DNA from: Sulfitobacter sp. | Lineage (GTDB): Bacteria; Pseudomonadota; Alphaproteobacteria; Rhodobacterales; Rhodobacteraceae | Direction of reading: 5' to 3' | DNA length: 9,697 bases | NCBI GenBank assembly: GCA_026421135.1 | Contig: JAPKCR010000038.1 | Span: forward strand, 1 to 9,697 | Part shown: one piece after another, positions 1-7,096 of the stretch | How positions within the stretch are numbered: position 1 is the stretch's first letter | Layout of the letters: the number at the start of each line of letters is the position of its first letter | Program-made: the position numbers and the translations under genes | Notes under the pieces: model-generated | Told to the model about the DNA's origin: nothing | The model's input: only the letters and a program-made list of their open reading frames with translations | The model's database searches: none

Positions 1-2
1 CG

Positions 3-1037
3 CAACTTGTTTATGGTCCGTTGTCGGATCAGATCGGACGCAAAAAGACGCTGCTGATCGGGATGAGCATTTTTGCAGTAGGGTCCGTTATTTGCGCATC
101 CTCGCCATCAATCGAGGTGCTCGTGATTGGCCGTCTGGTTCAGGGCATCGGCGGTGCGACCGTCATGGTGATCCCCCGCGCAATCATCCGAGACTTGTAC
201 ACCGGCGCACAGGCCACGCGATTGATGGCGACGATCATGCTGGTGATTTCGATTTCCCCGATGCTGGCACCCTTGGCGGGCAGTGGCATTGTGGCCTTGG
301 GCAGTTGGCGCGAAATCTTCCTTGTGATGGGAATATTTGCGACCCTTAGCCTGACGCTTGCCCAAGTGATGCTGCCCGAGACATTAAAACCGGAACGCCG
401 CCGCAATGTGAATATCAAAGAGCTCTCGCGCAGCTGCGGCATATTGCTGCGTGATCCGGTGTTTGTTGGCCTGACCTTTATCGCGGGCTTTGGCATGGCC
501 AGCTTTTTCCTTTTTGTTTCAAGCGCATCCTTTGTCTATACCGGTCAATACGGCCTGACCCCGACCGAATTTTCACTGGCCTTTGCTTTCAATGCTGTCG
601 GTTTCTTCATCGCCACCCAGATCGCCGGTCGTTTGGCAGATAACTGGGGGCTGGCCACATTGATCGGGCGCGGTGTATTCGGATTTGCAACCTGCGCGAC
701 GATATTGGCGGTACTTATGCTGGCCGGATATAATGATATGTGGTTGCTGCTGATCGGCCTGTTTCTGGCCTATGCCTGTCTGGGCGTGGTGATCCCGTCG
801 GCCATGGTTGCCGCACTTGACGCCCATGGTCGACGTGCCGGCATGGCATCATCGCTCAGCGGCAGCCTGACCATGTTGACCAGCGCAATTTGCATTGGCC
901 TTTCGACGCCGTTCTTTGACGGGACCGCATTGCCCATGGTCGCGAGTATAGCATTATGTGGATTGGCTGCTGTCACGCTGGTGATCTTTACCATGCCGAA
1001 ACTTAGGCAGCAGCAGACTGAACTTGCCGCTGCCTAA
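3..1037 (+). CDS. Bcr/CflA-type MFS drug exporter, 5' end missing
   Basis: This is a proton-driven inner-membrane exporter of the major facilitator superfamily, probably drug:H+ antiporter family 1 (Bcr/CflA). The reading frame is open from the window edge and 344 residues are visible; the family is usually about 400 long, so roughly the first two membrane helices are missing. The visible part opens with MFS motif A in the loop between helices 2 and 3 (GPLSDQIGRKK, residues 5-15). It continues with RLVQG (44-48) and PRAIIRDLY (58-66) in helix 4, the helix-5 region PMLAPLAGSG (86-95), SWREIF (101-106), a charged central loop (about 125-150), and six further hydrophobic helices to about residue 331. 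The DP-F start of the second half and the YGLTP segment (183-187) also resemble Bcr/CflA proteins. The TTG at 21 is internal to motif A and is not the start. Stop is TAA. The gene converges on the RND operon. The family call is firm; the substrate is unknown. Confidence 0.9.
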   Translation, partial: QLVYGPLSDQIGRKKTLLIGMSIFAVGSVICASSPSIEVLVIGRLVQGIGGATVMVIPRAIIRDLYTGAQATRLMATIMLVISISPMLAPLAGSGIVALGSWREIFLVMGIFATLSLTLAQVMLPETLKPERRRNVNIKELSRSCGILLRDPVFVGLTFIAGFGMASFFLFVSSASFVYTGQYGLTPTEFSLAFAFNAVGFFIATQIAGRLADNWGLATLIGRGVFGFATCATILAVLMLAGYNDMWLLLIGLFLAYACLGVVIPSAMVAALDAHGRRAGMASSLSGSLTMLTSAICIGLSTPFFDGTALPMVASIALCGLAAVTLVIFTMPKLRQQQTELAAA

Positions 1038-1052
1038 GGTCATTTCGCAGCG

Positions 1053-4000
1053 CTATTCAGCGGCGCGCAACTTCGCAGCAGGGCCAGTTGCCGCCGCTGG
1101 GGCAATGTCATCACCCCAGATCAGGATTCCGGCGGTTAGACGCTGCGCATCCTTCTGCAGGGCCCAATCCTGAGCTGCCTTGCTGGCACGGCCCAGCGAC
1201 ATCTTGGCCAACAACCGGGCAATCCAGCGGGCATAGGTTGTCGCCCATACGCGCACGGCCAGCAGCGATGGCGTCACCATAAGAGTAAGCACCGTCGCCA
1301 CACCAAGTCCGAACACAACGGCCGTGGCCAGCTGCTTCCACCACAGGGCGGTGGGGCTGTCTATCGTGTAGCCGCCATTGGCGAAATCAAGGCTCAGGCC
1401 GAACATCATCGGCGCAAGCCCCGCCATCGTCGTAATGGTGGTCAGCAAAACCGGGCGGATTCGGGCCTGCGCTGTGCGAATGATCGCCTCGATCCGGGGC
1501 ATGTATTGACTGAACTCCTGATAGGTGTCGATCAGGATGATGTTGTTGTTCACCACGATTCCGGCCAAGGCGACGATACCCGTGCCCGTCATAATGATAG
1601 AGAACGTCTGATCCATAACCAACATCCCGATCAGCACGCCGGTCGTGGACAAGACCACGGCGATCAGCACCAGAACCGAATTGTAGATGCTGTTGAATTG
1701 GGCCAGCAGAATGATGAACATCAGTCCCAAGGCCGCGGTGAACGCAGAACTTAGGAAGGCCTGACTTTCGGCCTGATCCTCATGGTCGCCGGTCCATTCA
1801 GTGCGGACACTGGCGGGCAGGGGTTTTGTATCCAGCCATTTTGTAATCTCGGCGATGCGTTCGTTGGCGTTGATCGGGATCATTCGCAGGCTTGCCTTGG
1901 TCAGCCCGTCTTGCAGATTAACGCCCGTGGCCGCGACTGTGCGGTTAGTGATTTTGAACCCTGCGCCATCAAGCGCGGTGATATCCGCATCTGCTGCTGC
2001 GGGACGCATCGTGGCAAGGGTGATGTCCGTTTCCTCGCCGTCGATGATATCAGTTTTCACCAGCTTCATTAGGCCGGGGAACACGTCGGCCTTGACGTCC
2101 AGATAGCGCTTTTGATCGACGCGGTTAATCTCGGCCAGCTTGGGGACAGGCTTGCGCGTGATGAAATTCGACAGCGGGATCAACCCGTCAGCGGTACGCA
2201 CCTTGAGCGTATCAAGGGTGCTTAACACCCGGTCTTGTTCGGGCAGGCGCACCCTGATTTCGATCTCCTCGTCCGAGGTATCAACCCGCATTGTATCAAG
2301 AAGCAATCCGCGTGTGACCAGCTGGACCATAGCCCCTACGGTCAAAACATCAGCGCCATATTGGCCGGCCTTAGCAACATCCACGTCGATCTGCCAATCA
2401 ATGCCGGGCAGGGGGCGTGTGTCTTCGATCAAGGTCAGGCCGGGGGTTTTGTTGAATTCATCACGCGTCAGTTCGGTAGCAACGACCAGATCATCGAAGC
2501 TGTCGGATTTTAGCCGAAGATGCACAGGCTTGCCCGATGCTGGTCCACGGGCTTGCGCCAGAATTTCAATCTTGATGCCCGGAATTTGGCTTAACGACTC
2601 GGTCAGTTCGGCAATAACGATGTCACCATCCAGTTCAGGCCGCAAAGCGCGGTCTTCCCATGGGATTGTCTCAAGCTGGATCTGGCCGATGCTGTCCTTG
2701 GGCACCTGTGCGCCACCCGTGTTGCTGTCCAACCCACCTTGGCCCGCAAAGGCAAAGGCGGTCGAGATGCCGGGATGCGTTAGCACGATATCTTCGGCCT
2801 GTTTCATGATCGCGTCTTTTTCGGTCAGCGACAGGTTACCGCGCGCCAACACATAGACGATCGCTTGTTCGGGTTCCGATTCAACAAAGAATTCAACGCC
2901 TTTGTTGTTGTTGCCGAAAAAGATCATTGTTGTGCCTACAAGAACGAACACCACACCAATCACGACCAGCGGCATCACGGGATTACCAGCAATCACCTCG
3001 ATCACGCGCCCAAAGGGTGACCGGCGATAGCCCGCGTGGATCACATCAGGTGGTTTGCGGAAAAGCTTGGCGGTGATCCATTTACCACCGCGCCCCATGC
3101 GTGTGAACAGCGCGAAAAAGCTGACCAGACCCAGCATGGCACCTGACATACCCAAAGATACCAAAGCAGCAAGCGCGGCGATGCACAGGAAAACAACGGC
3201 AAATACAGGAATGACAGAACCTAGAATGTCCAACCCATCCATTGATCCAAACTGCGTTGAAATCATCGCAAACAGTGGCTGCATCAGCGCGACAGGCAGG
3301 GCCACCATTACAAAGGCCACAGGGATCAGCAACAAATGCAGGTACAGACGCAGGTTCGCGATGGCCGTCATATTGTCAGCCATCCACCGTTCAAGCCGCC
3401 CCGTCACACCGCCCAGAACCGGCAAATAGACCAAGGCAACCACGAGCGACGCCGACAAAACAAAGATCAGCGTTACTGGTAGCATACCCATGAATTCACC
3501 CGGAACGCCCGGCCAGAACAGCATGGGCAGAAACGCACAAAGCGTCGTGGCCGTTGATGAAATGATCGGCCAGAACATGCGCTTGGCGGCAGACACATAG
3601 GCTTGCATCGGCCCTTCGCCTTGCTGTTGACGGGCATCCGCATATTCGACCACCACAATAGCACCGTCCACCAGCATCCCAACGGCCAAGATCAATCCAA
3701 ACATAACAATGTTCGAGATCGATATCCCCATGAGCGCCAGAAACGCGAAGCACAACAGGAACGAGGTCGGGATCGCAAACCCGACGAGCAATGCCGCGCG
3801 GATACCAAGGGCGGCAAGCACCACGATCATCACCAGCGCCACGGCGGTAAAGACGGACCCCAGAAGCTGCTTAACCATGCTGTCCACGATACGGCTCTGA
3901 TCGTTTGATGTGCCAATTTTGACAGCAGCCTTTAGCCCATCTGGCCAGTTGGCGCTTTGCTCGGCCACGACTTCTTTGACGCGGGCCGAGGTGTCGATCA

Positions 4001-4871
4001 GGTTGAACCCTTTGCGTTTAACGACTTGCAAGGCCAGTGTTTTCTCACCGTTAAACCGGGCAGTTCCGTCGCGGTCTTCGAACGTCAGGTTGATTGTCGC
4101 CAGGTCGCCCAAGGTCACAACACGGTCACCGTTGGTCTTGACCGGCAGGTCATACACATCACGTGGTTCGTCGAAGGATGATGGTATTTTGACCGAAAAT
4201 GTACCCTGATCCGACTGGACCTCGCCCGCCGCGATCAGCTGGTTGTTGTTCTGCACGGTGTTGATCAATTCACCCGCCGTGACGTCATATGCCTCAAGCC
4301 GGAGCGGGTCGATCAAGACCTCGAGCATCTCGTCGCGGTCGCCCGCAACGCCAGCTTCCAACACGGCATCCAAGCCTTCCAACTCATCCTGCAAGTCGCG
4401 GGCAACACGTGCCATGGTGCGTTCCGGCACAGGGCCGGTAAGGTTAACGATGATGATGGGGAACTCGGAAAAGTTGATCTCTTTGATCGAATATTTCTCA
4501 TAGCCCTCGGGGAATTTTCCCTCGGCGGTGCTCATGGCGTCGCGCACATCGGCCATGATCTTACTTTTGTCCCAGCCGAATTCGAACTCAAGCGCGACAC
4601 CGGCATAGTTTTCGGTAGCCGTGCCAGTCATTGTTTTCAGGCCGTCCAGATCAGACAGCTCGGTCTCCATCGGTTTGACCAGCAGGGTTTCACTGTCGAC
4701 AGCCGAGATGCCGGGGAATTGCACCGACACAAACAGGGCAGGGATCTCGATATCCGGCTCGCCCTCTTTGGGCAGGGTCGAATATGCATATCCGCCCACC
4801 ACAAGGCTGAGCAGGATAAATGCCATAACCATGCGGGCACGGCCCGCGGCCCAATCGACGATGCCGCTCAT
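1053..4871 (-). CDS. RND efflux permease, unusually long (1272 aa)
   Basis: This is the inner-membrane pump of an RND (AcrB/HAE-1-like) efflux complex that uses the proton gradient to move compounds through an adaptor towards an outer-membrane channel. Visible layout: TM1 (about 13-31), first periplasmic half (32-335), TM2-TM6 (about 339-487), an extra hydrophobic block (about 500-600), TM7 (about 631-651), second periplasmic half (652-1035), TM8-TM12 (about 1036-1206) and a tail of about 65 residues ending in an Ala-rich stretch. TM4 reads GMLVDGAIVVVE (398-409): Asp402 matches AcrB Asp407, but the next residue is Gly where AcrB has Asp408. TM10 reads GIVVNNNIILID (1104-1115): Asn1108 stands where AcrB has Lys940. 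The usual length is about 1020-1060, so about 200 residues are extra, including a segment at about 931-998. The ATG overlaps the adaptor stop (ATGA) and follows GAGG by 7 bases. No frameshift is seen. Substrate is unknown. Confidence 0.93.
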   Translation of the reverse strand: MSGIVDWAAGRARMVMAFILLSLVVGGYAYSTLPKEGEPDIEIPALFVSVQFPGISAVDSETLLVKPMETELSDLDGLKTMTGTATENYAGVALEFEFGWDKSKIMADVRDAMSTAEGKFPEGYEKYSIKEINFSEFPIIIVNLTGPVPERTMARVARDLQDELEGLDAVLEAGVAGDRDEMLEVLIDPLRLEAYDVTAGELINTVQNNNQLIAAGEVQSDQGTFSVKIPSSFDEPRDVYDLPVKTNGDRVVTLGDLATINLTFEDRDGTARFNGEKTLALQVVKRKGFNLIDTSARVKEVVAEQSANWPDGLKAAVKIGTSNDQSRIVDSMVKQLLGSVFTAVALVMIVVLAALGIRAALLVGFAIPTSFLLCFAFLALMGISISNIVMFGLILAVGMLVDGAIVVVEYADARQQQGEGPMQAYVSAAKRMFWPIISSTATTLCAFLPMLFWPGVPGEFMGMLPVTLIFVLSASLVVALVYLPVLGGVTGRLERWMADNMTAIANLRLYLHLLLIPVAFVMVALPVALMQPLFAMISTQFGSMDGLDILGSVIPVFAVVFLCIAALAALVSLGMSGAMLGLVSFFALFTRMGRGGKWITAKLFRKPPDVIHAGYRRSPFGRVIEVIAGNPVMPLVVIGVVFVLVGTTMIFFGNNNKGVEFFVESEPEQAIVYVLARGNLSLTEKDAIMKQAEDIVLTHPGISTAFAFAGQGGLDSNTGGAQVPKDSIGQIQLETIPWEDRALRPELDGDIVIAELTESLSQIPGIKIEILAQARGPASGKPVHLRLKSDSFDDLVVATELTRDEFNKTPGLTLIEDTRPLPGIDWQIDVDVAKAGQYGADVLTVGAMVQLVTRGLLLDTMRVDTSDEEIEIRVRLPEQDRVLSTLDTLKVRTADGLIPLSNFITRKPVPKLAEINRVDQKRYLDVKADVFPGLMKLVKTDIIDGEETDITLATMRPAAADADITALDGAGFKITNRTVAATGVNLQDGLTKASLRMIPINANERIAEITKWLDTKPLPASVRTEWTGDHEDQAESQAFLSSAFTAALGLMFIILLAQFNSIYNSVLVLIAVVLSTTGVLIGMLVMDQTFSIIMTGTGIVALAGIVVNNNIILIDTYQEFSQYMPRIEAIIRTAQARIRPVLLTTITTMAGLAPMMFGLSLDFANGGYTIDSPTALWWKQLATAVVFGLGVATVLTLMVTPSLLAVRVWATTYARWIARLLAKMSLGRASKAAQDWALQKDAQRLTAGILIWGDDIAPAAATGPAAKLRAAE

Positions 4872-6115
4872 TGGGTGACCTCACGGTAGGTCGGGGCCAC
4901 TGTGACACCAGCGGTCACGTATTCCTGCCCCAACACGATCACGTTCGACGTTTTTGGCAGTCCAACCACCCAAACCCCTTGCGCTGTGTCGCGCATCAGC
5001 TGGATCGGCACAAAGGCAACCGTATCCGCGTCGTCAATCACGCGAACGCCCAGCGTGCCATCATCATTCAGCGTCAAAGCGGATTGCGGCAGCAGATGCG
5101 CATCTACACCCGCCGAGGCGATGGCAATTTCGGCAGTTTGCCCGTCACGGATGCTGAGATCAGCGTTAGGCACATCAATCTCGATGCGGAAGGTGCGGGT
5201 CGATGGATCGGACGCGCGCGAGATAAAGGTGACTTGACCCACGATATCACGGTTGCCAGCGGCCAGCCGCGCTTGGGCGGGGGCACCTAGGGTGACGCGG
5301 TCAACTTCGGTCTCGGGGACAAACCCGACCAACTTGATCGGGTCCAACTGGATCACCCTTGCGCACAGGCTTCCCTTTTGCAGTAAACTTCCCAGTTCGG
5401 CGGTATCGCTTTCCAGCAATCCATCAAAGGGGGCGGTCAATGTGAGGCGGTCGATTTCGGTCAAAGCTCCGGCGACTGCGGCATCAGCACCTTCGATTCC
5501 GGCTTTTGCAGCGTTCAAACCCGCCTTGGCCGAGCTTAGGCTGGCACGGGCACTGGCAACCGCTGCTTGGGCTGTTGCCAACTGTGTTGTCGATGAAAAC
5601 CCGCCTTGGCCCAGCTTTTCGGCAGAGTTTAACTTGAGCAGTGTTTCGTCCAGACGGGCCTGAGCCTCGGCAACACGGGCTTCAGCTTCCGGAACGCGTG
5701 ATTCCGCTTCTGCAAGACGGGCCTCGGCCTCTCTTTTAACGGCCCCGCGTGTGCCCAGATCCAATGTGCATAGGGCGTCGCCAGCTGTGACCTTTGCCCC
5801 CTTGCGCAGGGGCGGCGAGGTCACCACGGCAGAGGTTTCGGCGGCAACATCGACAACCCGCGCTGCTGCGGTCTGGCCCCGCACGATGACGGCTGAATCA
5901 AGCTGGCGTGCGGTGCTGCGTTGCACCACAACCTTGACCAGCTCTTGCGCCGCGATCTGGGAGGGGTTCGGGCTGTCGCTTGTGGCATCGCTCTCTACTG
6001 CCGCAGTATCCTTCGGCATATCGCCTGAACGGCCCAGCAGGGTGTCCCGCTCGAAGATCGCCATATACATTAGGACAGAAGCGACAATCGCCGCGATGAT
6101 AGGGAAAATACGCAT
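4868..6115 (-). CDS. RND periplasmic adaptor (membrane fusion protein)
   Basis: This 415-residue protein links the RND permease to an outer-membrane channel across the periplasm. The N-terminus has one hydrophobic helix (about 3-20) without a lipobox Cys, so it looks like a membrane anchor or uncleaved signal rather than a lipoprotein. A Ser/Asp-rich linker follows (about 30-60). The split lipoyl (barrel-sandwich) domain lies at about 80-125 and 223-255, with APFDG at 228-232. An Ala/Glu/Arg-rich coiled-coil hairpin fills 126-222, a beta-barrel 260-335 and a membrane-proximal domain 336-415. The hairpin tip has Leu168 and Ser175 of the R-x3-L-x6-S channel-docking motif known from AcrA, but Ser164 in place of Arg. 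I chose the ATG at 6115 because AAAGG sits 6 bases upstream and a hydrophobic anchor follows at once; the open frame runs on to 6262 only through promoter-like, AT-rich DNA. First gene of the operon; no outer-membrane channel gene follows within the window. Confidence 0.92.
   Translation of the reverse strand: MRIFPIIAAIVASVLMYMAIFERDTLLGRSGDMPKDTAAVESDATSDSPNPSQIAAQELVKVVVQRSTARQLDSAVIVRGQTAAARVVDVAAETSAVVTSPPLRKGAKVTAGDALCTLDLGTRGAVKREAEARLAEAESRVPEAEARVAEAQARLDETLLKLNSAEKLGQGGFSSTTQLATAQAAVASARASLSSAKAGLNAAKAGIEGADAAVAGALTEIDRLTLTAPFDGLLESDTAELGSLLQKGSLCARVIQLDPIKLVGFVPETEVDRVTLGAPAQARLAAGNRDIVGQVTFISRASDPSTRTFRIEIDVPNADLSIRDGQTAEIAIASAGVDAHLLPQSALTLNDDGTLGVRVIDDADTVAFVPIQLMRDTAQGVWVVGLPKTSNVIVLGQEYVTAGVTVAPTYREVTQ
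4879..4882 (-). promoter_or_regulatory. Ribosome binding site of the RND permease
   Basis: On the minus strand, GAGG lies 7 bases before the permease ATG, inside the last codons of the adaptor gene. Together with the ATGA stop/start overlap it supports this start and suggests coupled translation that keeps pump and adaptor in a fixed ratio. Confidence 0.7.
5642..5725 (-). repeat. Four tandem heptads in the adaptor coiled coil
   Basis: Residues 131-158 of the adaptor fall into four consecutive seven-residue units: EARLAEA, ESRVPEA, EARVAEA and QARLDET. Arg is at position 3, Leu or Val at position 4 and Glu at position 6 in every unit. In the DNA this is a diverged 21-base tandem repeat. It forms the first arm of the coiled-coil hairpin; the second arm (about 183-215) is Ala-rich and less regular. 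Confidence 0.75.
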
Positions 6116-6121
6116 AATATG

Positions 6122-6126
6122 CCTTT
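6122..6126 (-). promoter_or_regulatory. Ribosome binding site of the RND adaptor
   Basis: On the minus strand AAAGG lies 6 bases before the ATG at 6115. It decides the adaptor start in favour of this ATG over the upstream TTG at 6262, which would add 49 residues of unlikely character. Confidence 0.6.
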
Positions 6127-6152
6127 GGCCGATAAGAATTATTGCATTGCTT

Positions 6153-6180
6153 AATATAGTCAGAAATTTGTTAGGGTAAA
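6153..6180 (-). promoter_or_regulatory. Candidate sigma-70-type promoter of the RND operon
   Basis: Read on the minus strand, a -35-like TTTACC (6175-6180) is separated by 16 bases from a -10-like TATATT (6153-6158). This matches the TTGACA/TATAAT consensus at 4 of 6 and 5 of 6 positions. The -10 lies about 37 bases upstream of the adaptor ATG, leaving room for a short leader with the ribosome binding site. Two TTAGGG copies abut and overlap the -35 side, which could be where a regulator binds. This was found by eye, and alphaproteobacterial promoters are often poorly conserved. Confidence 0.45.
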
Positions 6181-6186
6181 TTAGGG
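6171..6186 (+). repeat. Two TTAGGG copies spaced one helical turn apart
   Basis: TTAGGG occurs at 6171-6176 and again at 6181-6186, exactly 10 bases start to start, so both copies face the same side of the helix. They lie on and just upstream of the -35 element proposed for the RND operon. Direct repeats in phase with the helix often mark regulator binding, but two six-base copies can also arise by chance. No regulator gene lies next to them. Confidence 0.35.
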
Positions 6187-6330
6187 GTACTGACCAGTTC
6201 ACAATGCTGTTTTCAGGCCAACTGCGACGCTGTAGCCCGATTGATGCGTAAACTCCGTGCAACGATGCCCTTGGCAGTGTCGCTGCCGCAGGTTAAGAGA
6301 GGCGCTAATTCACGGTGGGACAGGCAAGAT

Positions 6331-7044
6331 ATGAGCAACACAGACAGTTTCATTGACGAGGTGAACGAAGAAGTCCGCCGCGATCGCTTCTACTTGATGC
6401 TCAAGCGCTATGGCTGGGTCGCCATTCTGGCAGTGATTTTGCTGGTCGGCGGTGCCGCGTGGAATGAATACCAAAAGGCGCAAGCCCGCGCCAAGGCCGA
6501 GGCATTCGGCGATGCGATGTTCGCAGCCCTGTCGATCGAAGACACGGGCGGCCGCGCCGCCGCTCTTGAAGCGATTGAGCCGGTATCACCACAATCAGGT
6601 GCACTGGTCGGCTTTTTGACCGCTGCACAACAAGCCGAAGCTGGTGATAAAGTCGCCGCAATCGACACGCTAAGTGCTGTTGCGGTAAACAGTGACATCC
6701 CCGCCATCTACCGTGAAATCGCGCAGTTCAAATCTGTGACCTTGCAAGGCACGGAAACGCCCGTTGGCGAACGCCGTCTCGCCCTCGAGGCGCTTGCACA
6801 GCCCGGTAACAGCCTGAGGTTGTTGGCAATCGAGCAACTGGCCCTGATTGATATCGAAGAAAACAACGCCCAGGCCGCGATTGATCGCTATCAGTCGATC
6901 TTATTAGATGCGGAAGTCACCACGGACTTGCAACAACGTGCCCTTCAGGTGATTGTAGCCTTGGGAGGCGAGCCAGACATGGGCACCGCCGCCCCGTTAG
7001 CGCAGCCTGATGTGTCCGATACAGCAGGTAGCGAAAGCAACTAA
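6331..7044 (+). CDS. YfgM-like single-pass membrane protein with TPR-type helices
   Basis: This 237-residue protein has a charged cytoplasmic N-terminus (1-27, with EVNEEVRRDRFYLMLKRYGW at 10-29), one membrane helix (about 29-45) and a periplasmic, Ala-rich helical domain (about 50-210) of tetratricopeptide-like character, ending in a loose tail. This layout fits the YfgM/TPR_21 family; in E. coli YfgM is an ancillary partner of the SecYEG translocon and PpiD and helps hand over secreted proteins to periplasmic chaperones. The position directly before bamB and der, as in E. coli, supports the assignment more than sequence detail does. The ATG at 6331 was chosen because an AGG lies 6 bases before it and the N-terminus then matches the family layout; the frame is open back to 6241, but that extension is implausible. 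Function in alphaproteobacteria is inferred. Confidence 0.8.
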   Translation: MSNTDSFIDEVNEEVRRDRFYLMLKRYGWVAILAVILLVGGAAWNEYQKAQARAKAEAFGDAMFAALSIEDTGGRAAALEAIEPVSPQSGALVGFLTAAQQAEAGDKVAAIDTLSAVAVNSDIPAIYREIAQFKSVTLQGTETPVGERRLALEALAQPGNSLRLLAIEQLALIDIEENNAQAAIDRYQSILLDAEVTTDLQQRALQVIVALGGEPDMGTAAPLAQPDVSDTAGSESN

Positions 7045-7096
7045 CGTCAGAAATGGCGCAAGAATGATATGAGTTAAGAGCAAAGCGAGCAGGGCC

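Larger units (their letters stand above)
6116..6330. other. Divergent intergenic region between the RND operon and the yfgM-like gene
   Basis: These 215 bp separate the two divergent start codons. The half next to the RND adaptor (about 6130-6190) is clearly AT-richer than the genes and carries the candidate RND promoter. The other half (about 6200-6330) is GC-richer and is the probable leader of the rightward genes. It contains a small inverted repeat, GGCAG-TGTCG-CTGCC (6273-6287), with no T-run behind it, so it is not a convincing terminator. A weak -35-like TTGGCA (6271-6276) is followed 16 bases later by TTAAGA, a poor -10; I do not call it a promoter. I see no reliable small gene here. 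Confidence 0.6.

Noticed and set aside
1026..1064. Inverted repeat GCCGCTG / CAGCGGC spanning the convergent gene ends, considered as a shared terminator
   Set aside because: The 7-bp arms are separated by 25 bases, lie mostly inside the two coding ends and have no T-run on either side.
2140..2856. A 238-codon open frame on the plus strand opposite the RND permease gene
   Set aside because: It lies wholly antisense to a clear RND gene. The product is Ser/Arg-rich with no recognisable domain, as expected from reverse reading of GC-biased codons.
3055..3429. A 124-codon plus-strand open frame across the RND insert region
   Set aside because: Antisense shadow of the permease. The hydrophobic, in-frame reading on the minus strand continues without a break on both sides.
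4871..5290. A 139-codon plus-strand open frame opposite the RND adaptor
   Set aside because: Antisense to the adaptor's beta-barrel and lipoyl regions, low-complexity and His/Arg-rich, with no recognisable family.
5253..5663. A 136-codon plus-strand open frame opposite the adaptor hairpin
   Set aside because: The Ala/Ser-rich product mirrors the Ala-rich coiled coil on the other strand, and no ribosome site stands out.
6116..6262. Possible 49-residue N-terminal extension of the RND adaptor, starting at a TTG
   Set aside because: It runs through the AT-rich promoter-like stretch, and the ATG at 6115 has a ribosome binding site and is followed directly by a membrane anchor.
6241..6330. Possible 30-residue N-terminal extension of the YfgM-like protein
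   Set aside because: The extension is basic and unlike the family, whose proteins begin close to the charged segment before the membrane helix; the ATG at 6331 has a nearby AGG.
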